A stretch of 19,731 bases of DNA from positions 1 through 19,731 of the forward strand of contig CASEEB010000002.1 in the NCBI GenBank assembly GCA_949286815.1. The letters run 5' to 3'. The position numbers were made by a program, and so were the translations under genes. The notes under the pieces were generated by a model. The model worked only from the letters and a program-made list of their open reading frames with translations. It made no database searches and was not told the origin of the DNA. This DNA is from an uncultured Eubacteriales bacterium. Its GTDB lineage: Bacteria > Bacillota > Clostridia > Oscillospirales > CAG-272. Each line of letters starts with the position of its first letter. The stretch's first letter is position 1. This document shows positions 7,173-14,155 of this stretch, piece by piece.

Positions 7173-8570
7173 ATGAGTTTACATGATACAATTGCCGCGG
7201 TAAGCACTCCGTACGGAAAGGGAGGCATCGCCGTTCTGCGAATTTCCGGAGACATGGCGGCAGATATCGCCGATAAGGTATTTAAGCCGTTATGCCGAAG
7301 GTCGCTGTCTGTGACAGAACACGGAAAATACGTATACGGAAAAATATATTTTCCTCCGGAAAATTCAGAGGAAACTTTGCGGCAGATTGATGACGGTATG
7401 GCGGTTTATTTCAGAGCCCCTCATTCATTTACCGGTGAGGACACGGTTGAGATATCATGTCACGGAGGGATACTTGTCACGCAAAAGGTTCTGTTTGCCC
7501 TTCAAAAGGCCGGAGCGAGAGCGGCGGGCCCGGGCGAATTCACAAAAAGAGCTTTCATCAACGGAAAGTTAAAGCTTTCTCAGGCGGAAGCGCTCGGCAA
7601 TCTGCTTGACGCGGAAAACGACGAACAAATCGCGGTGGCGCGTGCGGGAATGAACGGTGTACTCACAGAAAAAACACAGCCGGTTTATGAATCATTGCGT
7701 GACGTGCTTGCAGCCGTTTTCGCTCACATAGATTATCCCGACGAAGACCTCGCCGACCTTACTAATGACGAAATGATTATGACATTGAATAACGCAATCT
7801 CGGAACTGAAAAAAATTGCGGATACTTACAGGACCGGAAAAGCCATAACGCAAGGAATAAGCACCGTCATATGCGGAAAAACCAACGCCGGCAAAAGCTC
7901 GGTGTATAATCGAATCGTCGGCAGAGACGCGGCCATAGTCACCGATATAGAGGGAACCACACGGGATATTCTGTGTGAAAAAGTGACCATGGGAAAGGTG
8001 ATGCTGCGTTTGTCCGACACCGCGGGACTGCGGGACTCAGACGACCCGGTCGAAAAAATCGGAATCAACCGTGCTTACGACGCCATCTCGGACGCTGAGC
8101 TCGTCTTCGCGGTCTTTGACGGAAACGCCGAACCGGACAGACAGGATATAAATCTTGCCGCAAAAATAAAAGAATTGAATAAAGTATGCGTGGCGGTAAT
8201 CAACAAAACCGACATAGGAATACGGGATTATTCTCGCGTTGCAAATGAGTTTGAGTACAGCGTACAGGTATCCGCCAAAACGGGAGAAGGATTTGACAAA
8301 CTCTGTGAGCTTGTAAACAATATATATATAGACAAAAATTTAGATACCGGACATGACGCGCTGCTGATAAACGCAAGGCAGTATTTTGCGGTCTCTCAGG
8401 CAATCGAATTTGCGCAACAGGCGATTGAACATATAAATCAGAATATGCCTCTTGAAATATGCTGCGCGGATATTGAAAACGCCATGCAATCGCTTGGTGA
8501 AATAGACGGAAGAGCGGTTTCGGAGGATATTGTGCAAAAAATTTTTTCAAGCTTTTGTGTCGGGAAATAG
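7173..8570 (+). CDS. mnmE: tRNA modification GTPase MnmE
   Basis: 465 residues from ATG 7173, which has AAGGAGAT about 9 bases upstream; a longer reading from 7137 is unlikely. The N-terminal folate-binding domain (1-115) begins DTIAAVSTPYGKGGIAVLRISG and contains FTGEDTVEISCHGG. The inserted G domain has G1 GKTNAGKSS (235-243), the EGTTRD switch (260-265), G3 DTAGLR (282-287) and G4 NKTD (344-347). The protein ends FCVGK, the conserved C-terminus with the essential Cys (462). With MnmG it installs the carboxymethylaminomethyl/taurine-like group on wobble U34 of certain tRNAs. Its partner gene mnmG, normally next, is not in this window; a tandem repeat follows instead. Confidence 0.97.
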   Translation: MSLHDTIAAVSTPYGKGGIAVLRISGDMAADIADKVFKPLCRRSLSVTEHGKYVYGKIYFPPENSEETLRQIDDGMAVYFRAPHSFTGEDTVEISCHGGILVTQKVLFALQKAGARAAGPGEFTKRAFINGKLKLSQAEALGNLLDAENDEQIAVARAGMNGVLTEKTQPVYESLRDVLAAVFAHIDYPDEDLADLTNDEMIMTLNNAISELKKIADTYRTGKAITQGISTVICGKTNAGKSSVYNRIVGRDAAIVTDIEGTTRDILCEKVTMGKVMLRLSDTAGLRDSDDPVEKIGINRAYDAISDAELVFAVFDGNAEPDRQDINLAAKIKELNKVCVAVINKTDIGIRDYSRVANEFEYSVQVSAKTGEGFDKLCELVNNIYIDKNLDTGHDALLINARQYFAVSQAIEFAQQAIEHINQNMPLEICCADIENAMQSLGEIDGRAVSEDIVQKIFSSFCVGK

Positions 8571-8820
8571 CATACAACGTGAAGAAAACAAAAGAATATT
8601 ATTTTATTTGTTGTATGCCGCAGTTTTGCTTCCGCAAAACTGTCCGGGTTCTATCACAACTTTATGCATACAACGTGAAGAAAACAAAAGAATATTATTC
8701 TATTTGTTGTATGCCGCAGTTTTGCTTCCGCAAAACTGTCCGGGTTCTGTCACAACTTTATGCATACAACGTGAAGAAATCAAAAGAATATTATTTTATT
8801 TGTTGTATGCCGTAGTTTTA
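8571..8820. repeat. 96-bp tandem repeat, about 2.6 copies, each with two inverted repeats
   Basis: Copies start at 8571, 8667 and 8763, exactly 96 bases apart. Copies 1 and 2 differ at only two positions. Copy 3 matches for about 57 bases and then diverges. Each full unit holds CATACAAC ... GTTGTATG (8-bp arms, about 39 bases apart) and the perfect hairpin CAGTTTTGC-TTCC-GCAAAACTG. The period is a multiple of three, so two frames stay open across the array and produce repetitive but implausible Cys-rich proteins. I treat it as non-coding. It begins directly after the mnmE stop and ends about 40 bases before ymdB. Confidence 0.93.
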
Positions 8821-8860
8821 GTTGTTGTATACTTATAAATTTATATCAGTAGGAGAGTTT

Positions 8861-9637
8861 ATGAACATTCTTGCCGTCGGAGACATTGTTGGCGTAAGAG
8901 CCATAGAATATCTGAAAAAGGTATTGTGGAACCTGAGAAAAACATATAAAATAGATTACGTTGTGGCAAACGCGGAAAACGCGAGTGACATTTACGGACT
9001 GTCTCCGACAGACGCGCAGGCTGTGCTTGACTGCGGAGTTGACTTTATGACTATGGGAAATCATACTTTTGACAAACGTTCGCTGTACACTTACCTTGAT
9101 GACAATCCGGACAAAATCATACGTCCGGTCAATTATCCCTCAGGTTCTCCCGGATACGGAAGTTCTGTGGTGCGTGTCAACGGGTTCAGACTTCTGTGCA
9201 TAAATGTTCAGGGAACGGCATTTATGACTCCGCTGAACGACCCTTTTGAATCGGTCGAAGCGGTACTTGAAACAGAATACGGTAATTATGATTTTTCGCT
9301 TCTTGATATACACGCCGAGGCGACATCGGAAAAATACGCCATAGCCCGTTACTTTGACGGGAGAATTAATATAATATTCGGAACGCATACCCACGTTCAG
9401 ACGGCGGATGAAAAGATACTCGAAAAAGGAAGCGCGTATATAACCGATATCGGAATGACGGGTCCGGTGAACGGAATACTCGGGACCGACAGCCGTGCGG
9501 TGATAACACGAATGAAAAATCGTATGCCGAGCAGATTTTCTGTGGCGGACGGAGAGATAGAAATGCGAGGGGTAATCTTTTCGCCGGATGAAAACGACGG
9601 TTTTAAAATCAAGTACATACGGAGGATACACGTCTGA
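8861..9637 (+). CDS. ymdB: YmdB-family metallophosphoesterase (TIGR00282)
   Basis: 258 residues from ATG 8861, with AGGAGAG 4 bases upstream. Metal-binding motifs of the family are in order: GDIVG (Asp8), NAEN (Glu39, Asn40), GNHTFDK (Asn67, His68), DIHAEATSEK, GTHTHVQTAD and GMTG. YmdB of Bacillus subtilis is a cytoplasmic 2',3'- and 3',5'-cyclic nucleotide phosphodiesterase that influences motility and biofilm choice. The length and motifs match. In many Bacillota ymdB follows rny; here it stands between a tandem repeat and an exporter gene. The next gene starts 27 bases downstream, so co-transcription is likely. Confidence 0.95.
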   Translation: MNILAVGDIVGVRAIEYLKKVLWNLRKTYKIDYVVANAENASDIYGLSPTDAQAVLDCGVDFMTMGNHTFDKRSLYTYLDDNPDKIIRPVNYPSGSPGYGSSVVRVNGFRLLCINVQGTAFMTPLNDPFESVEAVLETEYGNYDFSLLDIHAEATSEKYAIARYFDGRINIIFGTHTHVQTADEKILEKGSAYITDIGMTGPVNGILGTDSRAVITRMKNRMPSRFSVADGEIEMRGVIFSPDENDGFKIKYIRRIHV

Positions 9638-9664
9638 TACAGAGAATGACTGTAATCTGAAAAA

Positions 9665-10576
9665 ATGAAATTCAATACAAAATGTTTTATATATACGGTA
9701 ATTTCGGCGCTGCTGTTCGGAATCACCCCCGCTTTGGGAAAATTTACATATGAACTCGGAAGCAATTCCATAACGCTGACTTTTTACAGAAACATACTTG
9801 TCTTTCCGGTTCTGCTGATTGTAATGATTATAATGAAAATACCTTTCAGAATCAGCAGAAAAGAATTGGGAGCCATTATTTTGGTAGGCGCGGTATTCCG
9901 GGCGGGAACGACCCTTATGCACTATACCTCATTTAATTATATTGACGTCGGGCTTGCTACAACTTTGCATTTTCTGTTTCCGGTCTTCACCGCTCTTATT
10001 TCTTTTTTGATATTTAAAACGAAACTGGGGCTGATTAAGGGGATCGCCCTTGCGGTAGCCACAGCGGGGGTAATAATGTCGTCAAGCAGCCTTAATAACG
10101 GAGAATTGGCCGGAATATTTTTAGCTGTCACGTCAGGTCTGACTTACGCGATATATCTTATAGGGATGGAAAAAACCTGTCTTGCGAAAATGCATCCCAT
10201 AAAAGTAGCGTGTTATATGGGACTTTCAAACGGATTGGTAATGATGCTTTTCAGTACCGTCATGTCAGCTTTCGGAAATACCATGTTTGAAATAAATTAT
10301 ATTCTTCCTCCCAAAGCTTTCTTTATTACTTTCATCGTAGCTATACTGACCTCATTTATCGCGGTAGCTTTGCTTCAGTTGGGAATCAGGGGGCTTGGGG
10401 CAACCACGGCTTCAATACTCTCTATGCTTGAACCCGCGAGCTGTGTAATTGTGGGGTGGATTTTTTTATCCGAAGAAATGACATGGACAAAAATTCTGTC
10501 ATGTATACTGATTTTCTCGGCTGTGTTGCTGATTATTTGGTCTGATCAAAGAAAAAACAAAATATCCGGTATATAA
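9665..10576 (+). CDS. EamA/DMT-superfamily transporter
   Basis: 303 residues with about ten hydrophobic segments and two EamA-type halves. The first half contains SALLFGITPALGKFTYE near the N-terminus and HYTSFNYIDVGLATTLHFLFPVF, the typical end of an EamA half. The second half ends LGATTASILSMLEPASCVIVGWIFLSEEMTW. These inner-membrane carriers usually export metabolites or amino acids; the substrate cannot be read from sequence. The start at 9665 has only a poor A-rich ribosome binding site. It lies 27 bases after ymdB and 37 before the phosphotransferase gene. Confidence 0.9.
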   Translation: MKFNTKCFIYTVISALLFGITPALGKFTYELGSNSITLTFYRNILVFPVLLIVMIIMKIPFRISRKELGAIILVGAVFRAGTTLMHYTSFNYIDVGLATTLHFLFPVFTALISFLIFKTKLGLIKGIALAVATAGVIMSSSSLNNGELAGIFLAVTSGLTYAIYLIGMEKTCLAKMHPIKVACYMGLSNGLVMMLFSTVMSAFGNTMFEINYILPPKAFFITFIVAILTSFIAVALLQLGIRGLGATTASILSMLEPASCVIVGWIFLSEEMTWTKILSCILIFSAVLLIIWSDQRKNKISGI

Positions 10577-10613
10577 AATTTTTGATAAATCCGGATAACA
10601 TTCGGAGGTATTT

Positions 10614-11492
10614 ATGGCGGAATTCAAATCCAGAGAACCGATAAACAAAGGCTGGTCAGGCGACAAAAAATATTGTGTCACCGATGATAACGGCATACGG
10701 TATCTGTTGCGTGTTTCCGATATTTCACAGTCTGAAACAAAACAAGCCGAATTCAACATGATGAAGCAAGTGGCGGCACTTGACGTGCCCATGTGTCTGC
10801 CTTTGGAGCTTGGTATCTGTGAGGAAGGCGTTTACTCTTTACAGAGTTGGATTGACGGTGTTGACGCGGAAGATTTTATCCCTGCCCTTTCCGGTACCGA
10901 GCAGTATAATTACGGTCTTGAAGCCGGTAAGATCCTGCGTAAAATTCACTCTATTCCGGCGCCAAAGACACAGGAAGACTGGGAAATCCGGTTTAACCGT
11001 AAAATTGACTATAAAATTAAAAAGTACGGTGAATGTCCTCTCAAATATAAAAACGGACAGGCCTTTATCGACTATATTGACGCTAACCGTCACTTGCTGA
11101 AAGGCAGACCGCAAAGTTATCAGCACGGAGACTATCACATCGGAAATATGATGGTCGGCACAGACAGACAGCTTTACATCATTGATTTCAACCGCAATGA
11201 TTACGGCGACCCGTGGGAGGAATTTAACCGCATAGTTTGGTGCGCTCAAAAAGCGCCTGCCTTTGCTTCGGGAATGGTAAACGGATATTTTGAAAATGAT
11301 GATGTGCCCTTGGATTTCTGGAAGCTCCTTGCGCTTTACATTTCGAGCAACACGCTTTCTTCTTTATACTGGGCAATTCCTTTCGGGCAGAGTGAAGTGG
11401 ATACCATGGTGAAGCAAGCCGATGAAATAATGTCATGGTACGATAATATGCGAGGCGTTATACCGACTTGGTATCTCAAAAGTTACCGTTAA
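10614..11492 (+). CDS. Aminoglycoside-phosphotransferase-fold small-molecule kinase
   Basis: 292 residues starting at ATG 10614 behind GGAGG. The C-lobe has the catalytic Brenner motif QHGDYHIGNMM (His171, Asp173, Asn178) and IIDFN with metal-binding Asp191, followed by GDPWEEFNR. The N-lobe has YLLRVSD, whose Arg may sit where the ATP-binding Lys or its neighbour is expected, and an IDGVDAED segment. This is the APH/choline kinase family. Homologues phosphorylate antibiotics, choline, thiamine, homoserine or methylthioribose, so a resistance role should not be assumed. It probably shares a transcript with the EamA gene. Confidence 0.88.
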   Translation: MAEFKSREPINKGWSGDKKYCVTDDNGIRYLLRVSDISQSETKQAEFNMMKQVAALDVPMCLPLELGICEEGVYSLQSWIDGVDAEDFIPALSGTEQYNYGLEAGKILRKIHSIPAPKTQEDWEIRFNRKIDYKIKKYGECPLKYKNGQAFIDYIDANRHLLKGRPQSYQHGDYHIGNMMVGTDRQLYIIDFNRNDYGDPWEEFNRIVWCAQKAPAFASGMVNGYFENDDVPLDFWKLLALYISSNTLSSLYWAIPFGQSEVDTMVKQADEIMSWYDNMRGVIPTWYLKSYR

Positions 11493-11589
11493 ATCCTGCC
11501 GTGAATCGAACAGGTCTTCAGGGTGGCTGTAACAAAAAAACGCGTTTTGAATACTATGAAAGGAGTGCCGCAAAAAGGCGGACAAGTAT

Positions 11590-11871
11590 ATGAAGTTAGT
11601 TCAGGGCTTTATTATAACCCAAGTTGAGGACGGATATGTCGCGATAGTCGCGGGCGGTGAGTCTTTACGAAATGAAAACATGCGTAAATTCAACGGCATG
11701 ATAAGAATGAATAAAACCGCGGCATATATCGCGGAGCTGATGAAAAATGAGACAAGCGAGGAAATACTTGTCCGAAATTTTGTTGAAAAATTCCGGACAG
11801 ACGAGAACACCGCGCGGGAAAATATACAAACGGTTATAACCGCCTTGTCGGGCGCGGGACTTATTCAATGA
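11590..11871 (+). CDS. PqqD-family peptide-recognition protein
   Basis: 93 residues. It opens MKLVQGFIITQVEDGYVAIVAGGE, then FNGMIRMNKTAAYIAELMKNETSEEILVRNF and an ending TALSGAGLIQ. These are the three-strand plus helical-bundle features of PqqD (N-x-(T/S)-A-xxI-xxxL, then xxG-xI). PqqD domains bind the leader of a ribosomal precursor peptide and deliver it to a modifying enzyme. The start has AAGGCGG 8 bases upstream; a better AAGGAG lies 26 bases upstream with a short CCGC/GCGG hairpin between. The stop overlaps the start of the next gene by four bases (ATGA), so the two proteins are probably made together. No precursor or cyclase is evident nearby. Confidence 0.88.
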   Translation: MKLVQGFIITQVEDGYVAIVAGGESLRNENMRKFNGMIRMNKTAAYIAELMKNETSEEILVRNFVEKFRTDENTARENIQTVITALSGAGLIQ

Positions 11872-13364
11872 AATCATCTCTGAAAAAAGAACTGCGTAAA
11901 AACCGTTATATTGTCCAACCTGTCGTCGGTGACAGCATGATGCCCATGCTTGACGAAAGAAGCGACGCCGTAAGACTGGTCAAATATCCGAAAAAACTTA
12001 AAGAAGGCGACATTCCGCTCTATCGGTCCGGAGGAAAATACGTTCTTCACAGGATAATACAAGTAAAGAAATTTTACTGCATAACCAAAGGCGATAACAG
12101 AAGCGTTACCGAAAAAGTACCCAAGAGAAAAATAATCGCCGTCGCGGACGGTTATTTTAAAAGCGGGCGGTTTATATCTTTCGGCGACCCGGAATATGTC
12201 GCATATTGCCGCAAAGTAATCTCCCCCGATTACTTTTATATCAGTCCTGAGCTTGTTTATACCGCAAAACTTTATATTGCGGCAGTCGGCGAAAGCTTTC
12301 CTCCCTATCCAGAACCGGATATTGATTGGGAAAAGATAACGGCAATCTGCAAAAGGCAGAAAATTTCCGCGTCCGTTTACTTCGCGGTCTCAAAAATCAG
12401 CGACAGTATACCTGTGGAGATATTTTCACAATTCCGCGCGGAATATGACAAAAATCTGAGAAAAGAAATATTGTTTGAGCAGGAAAGAAAAGCGATTTTT
12501 GAAGCCTTGGAAGCTGCGGGCGTTTTATACATGCCGTTAAAAGGAATCGTGATAAACACTTTATATCCTCACAGAGGTATGAGACAATTCGCCGACAACG
12601 ATATACTATATCCTGAGGAAAGCCGAGCGCAGGTAAGCAAAATTTTTCAGTCGCGTGACTATAATTCAAAGTTATCGTCTGATGTGCATGACGTTTATTT
12701 AAAATCCCCGATTTATAATTTTGAAATGCACCGTACTCTCTTTGCCTCTGACAGCCCCTACGCGTCATTTTTCTCCGACATATGGCAAAGAGCGCACAGA
12801 AAATCCGGATCTTACGAATATATCATGAAAGACGAGGACTTTTACATATATTTTCTTGCGCACTTTGCAAAGCATTATTACGGCGGCGGGTGCGGTATCC
12901 GATTCTGCGGCGACCTGTACATATTAAAAAAATACTTGTTTGAAAAGCCCGGCTTTGACAAATCTTACGTGGAAAACGCAATCAAAAAACTGTCTCTGTG
13001 TGATTTTGAAAAAGAAATATGTGAGTTTACCCGACATATTTTTGACCTCGGCAATTTCAGCGATATAAAAACGCTTTCGGCGTTTATGACGACTTCTCCA
13101 TACGGAGATATTGAGCAGCAGGTAATTAAAGAAATAAAATCCAAGGGCAAAGTAAAGTTTATTCTGAAAAAAGTTTTTTTGCCTTATGCCCGGATGAAAA
13201 AGACCTTCCCCGTGCTTTCGGTCCTGCCGCCTCTGCTGCCGTTTTTCTGGGCTTTCCGTCTGATTTCATGTATCGCTGATAAGAACAAAAGAAAGTCCGC
13301 ATTTTTTCAGATGAAAATATGGAAAAATACAGAAATAAAAAAATCAAATAACCGTTCCGTGTAA
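11868..13364 (+). CDS. Fusion of a signal-peptidase-like (S24/S26) domain and an NTP_transf_5 nucleotidyltransferase
   Basis: 498 residues. Residues 15-115 look like a signal-peptidase/LexA-type serine protease: GDSMMPML (Ser23), LKEGDIPLYRSGGKYVLHRI (His61) and ITKGDN (Asp76). The HRI in place of KR and the TKGDN box match the Ser-His-Asp pattern of SipW/ER-type signal peptidases. No N-terminal membrane anchor is visible. Residues about 150-430 match the NTP_transf_5 family (PF14907): an LxxEQERKAIFEALEAAGV helix, YMPLKG (222-226), RGMRQFADNDIL with Asp243 and Asp245 as likely metal ligands, FEMHRTLF, and LAHFAKHYYGGG. The C-terminus (about 440-475) is hydrophobic and Pro-rich and may touch the membrane. 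In related bacteria these two domains are usually separate neighbouring genes; the fusion is read directly from one uninterrupted frame. Activity and target are unknown. Confidence 0.85.
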   Translation: MKSSLKKELRKNRYIVQPVVGDSMMPMLDERSDAVRLVKYPKKLKEGDIPLYRSGGKYVLHRIIQVKKFYCITKGDNRSVTEKVPKRKIIAVADGYFKSGRFISFGDPEYVAYCRKVISPDYFYISPELVYTAKLYIAAVGESFPPYPEPDIDWEKITAICKRQKISASVYFAVSKISDSIPVEIFSQFRAEYDKNLRKEILFEQERKAIFEALEAAGVLYMPLKGIVINTLYPHRGMRQFADNDILYPEESRAQVSKIFQSRDYNSKLSSDVHDVYLKSPIYNFEMHRTLFASDSPYASFFSDIWQRAHRKSGSYEYIMKDEDFYIYFLAHFAKHYYGGGCGIRFCGDLYILKKYLFEKPGFDKSYVENAIKKLSLCDFEKEICEFTRHIFDLGNFSDIKTLSAFMTTSPYGDIEQQVIKEIKSKGKVKFILKKVFLPYARMKKTFPVLSVLPPLLPFFWAFRLISCIADKNKRKSAFFQMKIWKNTEIKKSNNRSV

Positions 13365-13442
13365 ATTAATATTTTTTGCAAGACCAAAGTTAAATCACGG
13401 GATCCATATATTAAACATCTTCAAAAATTAAATTTCATATGC

Positions 13443-13471
13443 TTGAAAAATTCACAATTTTTTACTATAAT
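13443..13471 (+). promoter_or_regulatory. Sigma-A-type promoter upstream of the structured RNA and Veg-like gene
   Basis: TTGAAA (13443-13448) and a perfect TATAAT (13466-13471) are 17 bases apart in AT-rich surroundings. Transcription would begin near 13478, giving a leader of about 340 bases before the Veg-like gene. Confidence 0.82.
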
Positions 13472-13490
13472 AATTATATAGTTAAGCTAT

Positions 13491-13626
13491 CATGAGAGCA
13501 ATGCAGCCTACCTGTAATCAGCGGCAGTTTGATTCAAGTAAAATTTTGCCCGTTTCTCTCTGAAATGTGGGAAGCTGTCCTGCCCGGGCAGCAGCCCGGA
13601 ACAGGAGGTAGCATTGATGGAACATG
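13491..13626 (+). ncRNA. Candidate structured regulatory RNA that sequesters a ribosome binding site
   Basis: A long-range helix can form. CATG (13491-13494) pairs with CATG (13623-13626), CAATG (13499-13503) with CATTG (13612-13616), and CTACCT (13508-13513) with AGGTAG (13606-13611). Next to it a GC-rich hairpin pairs CCTG (13579-13582) and CCGGGC (13584-13589) with GCCCGG (13594-13599) and CAGG (13602-13605) around the loop AGCA. Two weaker hairpins fit inside the helix: GGCA/TGCC near 13523-13550 and TTTC/GAAA at 13553-13565. The AGGAGG at 13603-13608 is fully paired in this fold. This resembles a translation-controlling riboswitch or leader, but it matches no class I can name. The fold was drawn by hand. 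Confidence 0.45.
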
Positions 13627-13709
13627 TAAAATCGGTCTGTATCGCGGCATTAAATTGTCAAAGAAATGTGGAAAAGCTCTGCCGAAACGTCAGAAAAACC
13701 CCGCCATGA
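13617..13709 (+). CDS. Possible 30-residue peptide behind a strong, probably sequestered ribosome binding site
   Basis: The ATG at 13617 follows AGGAGG (13603-13608) by 8 bases, one of the best ribosome binding sites in the window. The product starts MEHVKSVCIAALNCQ and continues to a TGA at 13707-13709. It has three Cys (8, 14, 22), a basic second half and ends TPP. I recognise no family. It could be a leader peptide controlling what follows, a small secondary product of the structured RNA, or a peptide substrate of the PqqD module just upstream. Coding status is uncertain because the ORF is so short. Confidence 0.35.
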   Translation: MEHVKSVCIAALNCQRNVEKLCRNVRKTPP

Positions 13710-13764
13710 TATTTGTAAAGCCGCAATCCGGCAAAATAAAACGCCGAGCCAAAACGCATTACAA

Positions 13765-13793
13765 ACACAACCTTGATATCAGTTGTGTATTTT
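13765..13793 (+). terminator. Terminator- or attenuator-like hairpin before the Veg-like gene
   Basis: ACACAAC (13765-13771) pairs with GTTGTGT (13782-13788) around a loop containing TGATATCA, followed by ATTTT. The stem is 7 bp and rather AT-rich, so termination would be partial. If active, it would make the upstream RNA a free transcript of about 315 bases; if read through, the RNA is the leader of the Veg-like gene. Confidence 0.4.
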
Positions 13794-13815
13794 AAGAAAG
13801 GCAGGATACAGCCGC

Positions 13816-14073
13816 ATGGAAAATATTGAATCCATCAGAAGCAAAATAAAGGTTTTATACGAAACCAACCCTCACGTACACCTCAGCATTTCTATCAAGC
13901 ATCCCAAACTCCAGCTTAACGACGTGTCAGCGACAATAACCGGAATATACAACAATTTGTTCAGGGTCGAGCTTGACTCGTCAAATCCTCCAAAAGGTTA
14001 TACTCTCCAATATACCGACGTTTATATCAAGACAATACGTATAGCCGAACTTGAAGCCCCGCAAAAAAATTAA
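13816..14073 (+). CDS. Veg-family-like protein
   Basis: 85 residues from ATG 13816 with AGGA 9 bases upstream; a longer frame to 13783 has no ribosome binding site. The sequence begins MENIESIRSKIKVLYETNPHVHLSISIKHPKLQL. It then shows ATITGIYNNLFRVEL and YTLQYTDVYIKTIRI, the pattern of Veg proteins (short N-terminal helix, then a small beta-barrel ending YSYxDIxTxTVxL). Veg of B. subtilis is abundant and has been tied to biofilm formation; its molecular role is not settled. The match is by pattern and length and is not strong. No partner gene such as ispE or ksgA is beside it. Confidence 0.68.
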   Translation: MENIESIRSKIKVLYETNPHVHLSISIKHPKLQLNDVSATITGIYNNLFRVELDSSNPPKGYTLQYTDVYIKTIRIAELEAPQKN

Positions 14074-14155
14074 TCGGCTTTTAATAACGACAAACTGATT
14101 TTTATTATATTTTAAGCCCTCGCGTTGAATATCAAAAACCATGGAGGAAACAGCC

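Larger units (their letters stand above)
13365..13815. other. 450-base intergenic stretch with promoter, structured RNA and a 30-codon ORF
   Basis: No standard gene is found between the nucleotidyltransferase fusion and the Veg-like gene. 13365-13442 is AT-rich with no visible signal. The rest holds a consensus promoter (13443-13471), a predicted branched RNA structure (13491-13626), a short ORF with a strong ribosome binding site (13617-13709), and a terminator-like hairpin (13765-13793), all listed separately. Confidence 0.8.

Noticed and set aside
8530..8838. Open frames across the tandem repeat giving Cys-rich or Leu-rich repeated proteins
   Set aside because: The 96-bp period keeps frames open automatically, two frames are open at once, no ribosome binding site precedes them, and one overlaps the end of mnmE.
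10614..11492. Calling the phosphotransferase an aminoglycoside resistance gene
   Set aside because: The fold and catalytic motif are shared with many metabolic kinases, and nothing nearby points to resistance.
11556..11627. 23-residue ORF overlapping the start of the PqqD-like gene, considered as a precursor peptide
   Set aside because: It has no ribosome binding site of its own, its second half is a shifted reading of conserved PqqD sequence, and it is too short to carry leader and core.
13575..13612. Resemblance of the GC-rich hairpin to the SRP RNA tip
   Set aside because: The loop is AGCA rather than GGAA, and the conserved internal-loop bases of SRP helix 8 are not in place.
13617..13660. 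T-box-like look of the GGTCTGTATCGCGG segment
   Set aside because: The essential TGGN of the T-box bulge is missing, and no aminoacyl-tRNA synthetase or amino acid gene follows.
13529..13795. 88-residue frame with a TTG start in the structured intergenic region
   Set aside because: No ribosome binding site, odd composition, and it overlaps the predicted RNA helices in a different frame from the ORF with the strong site.
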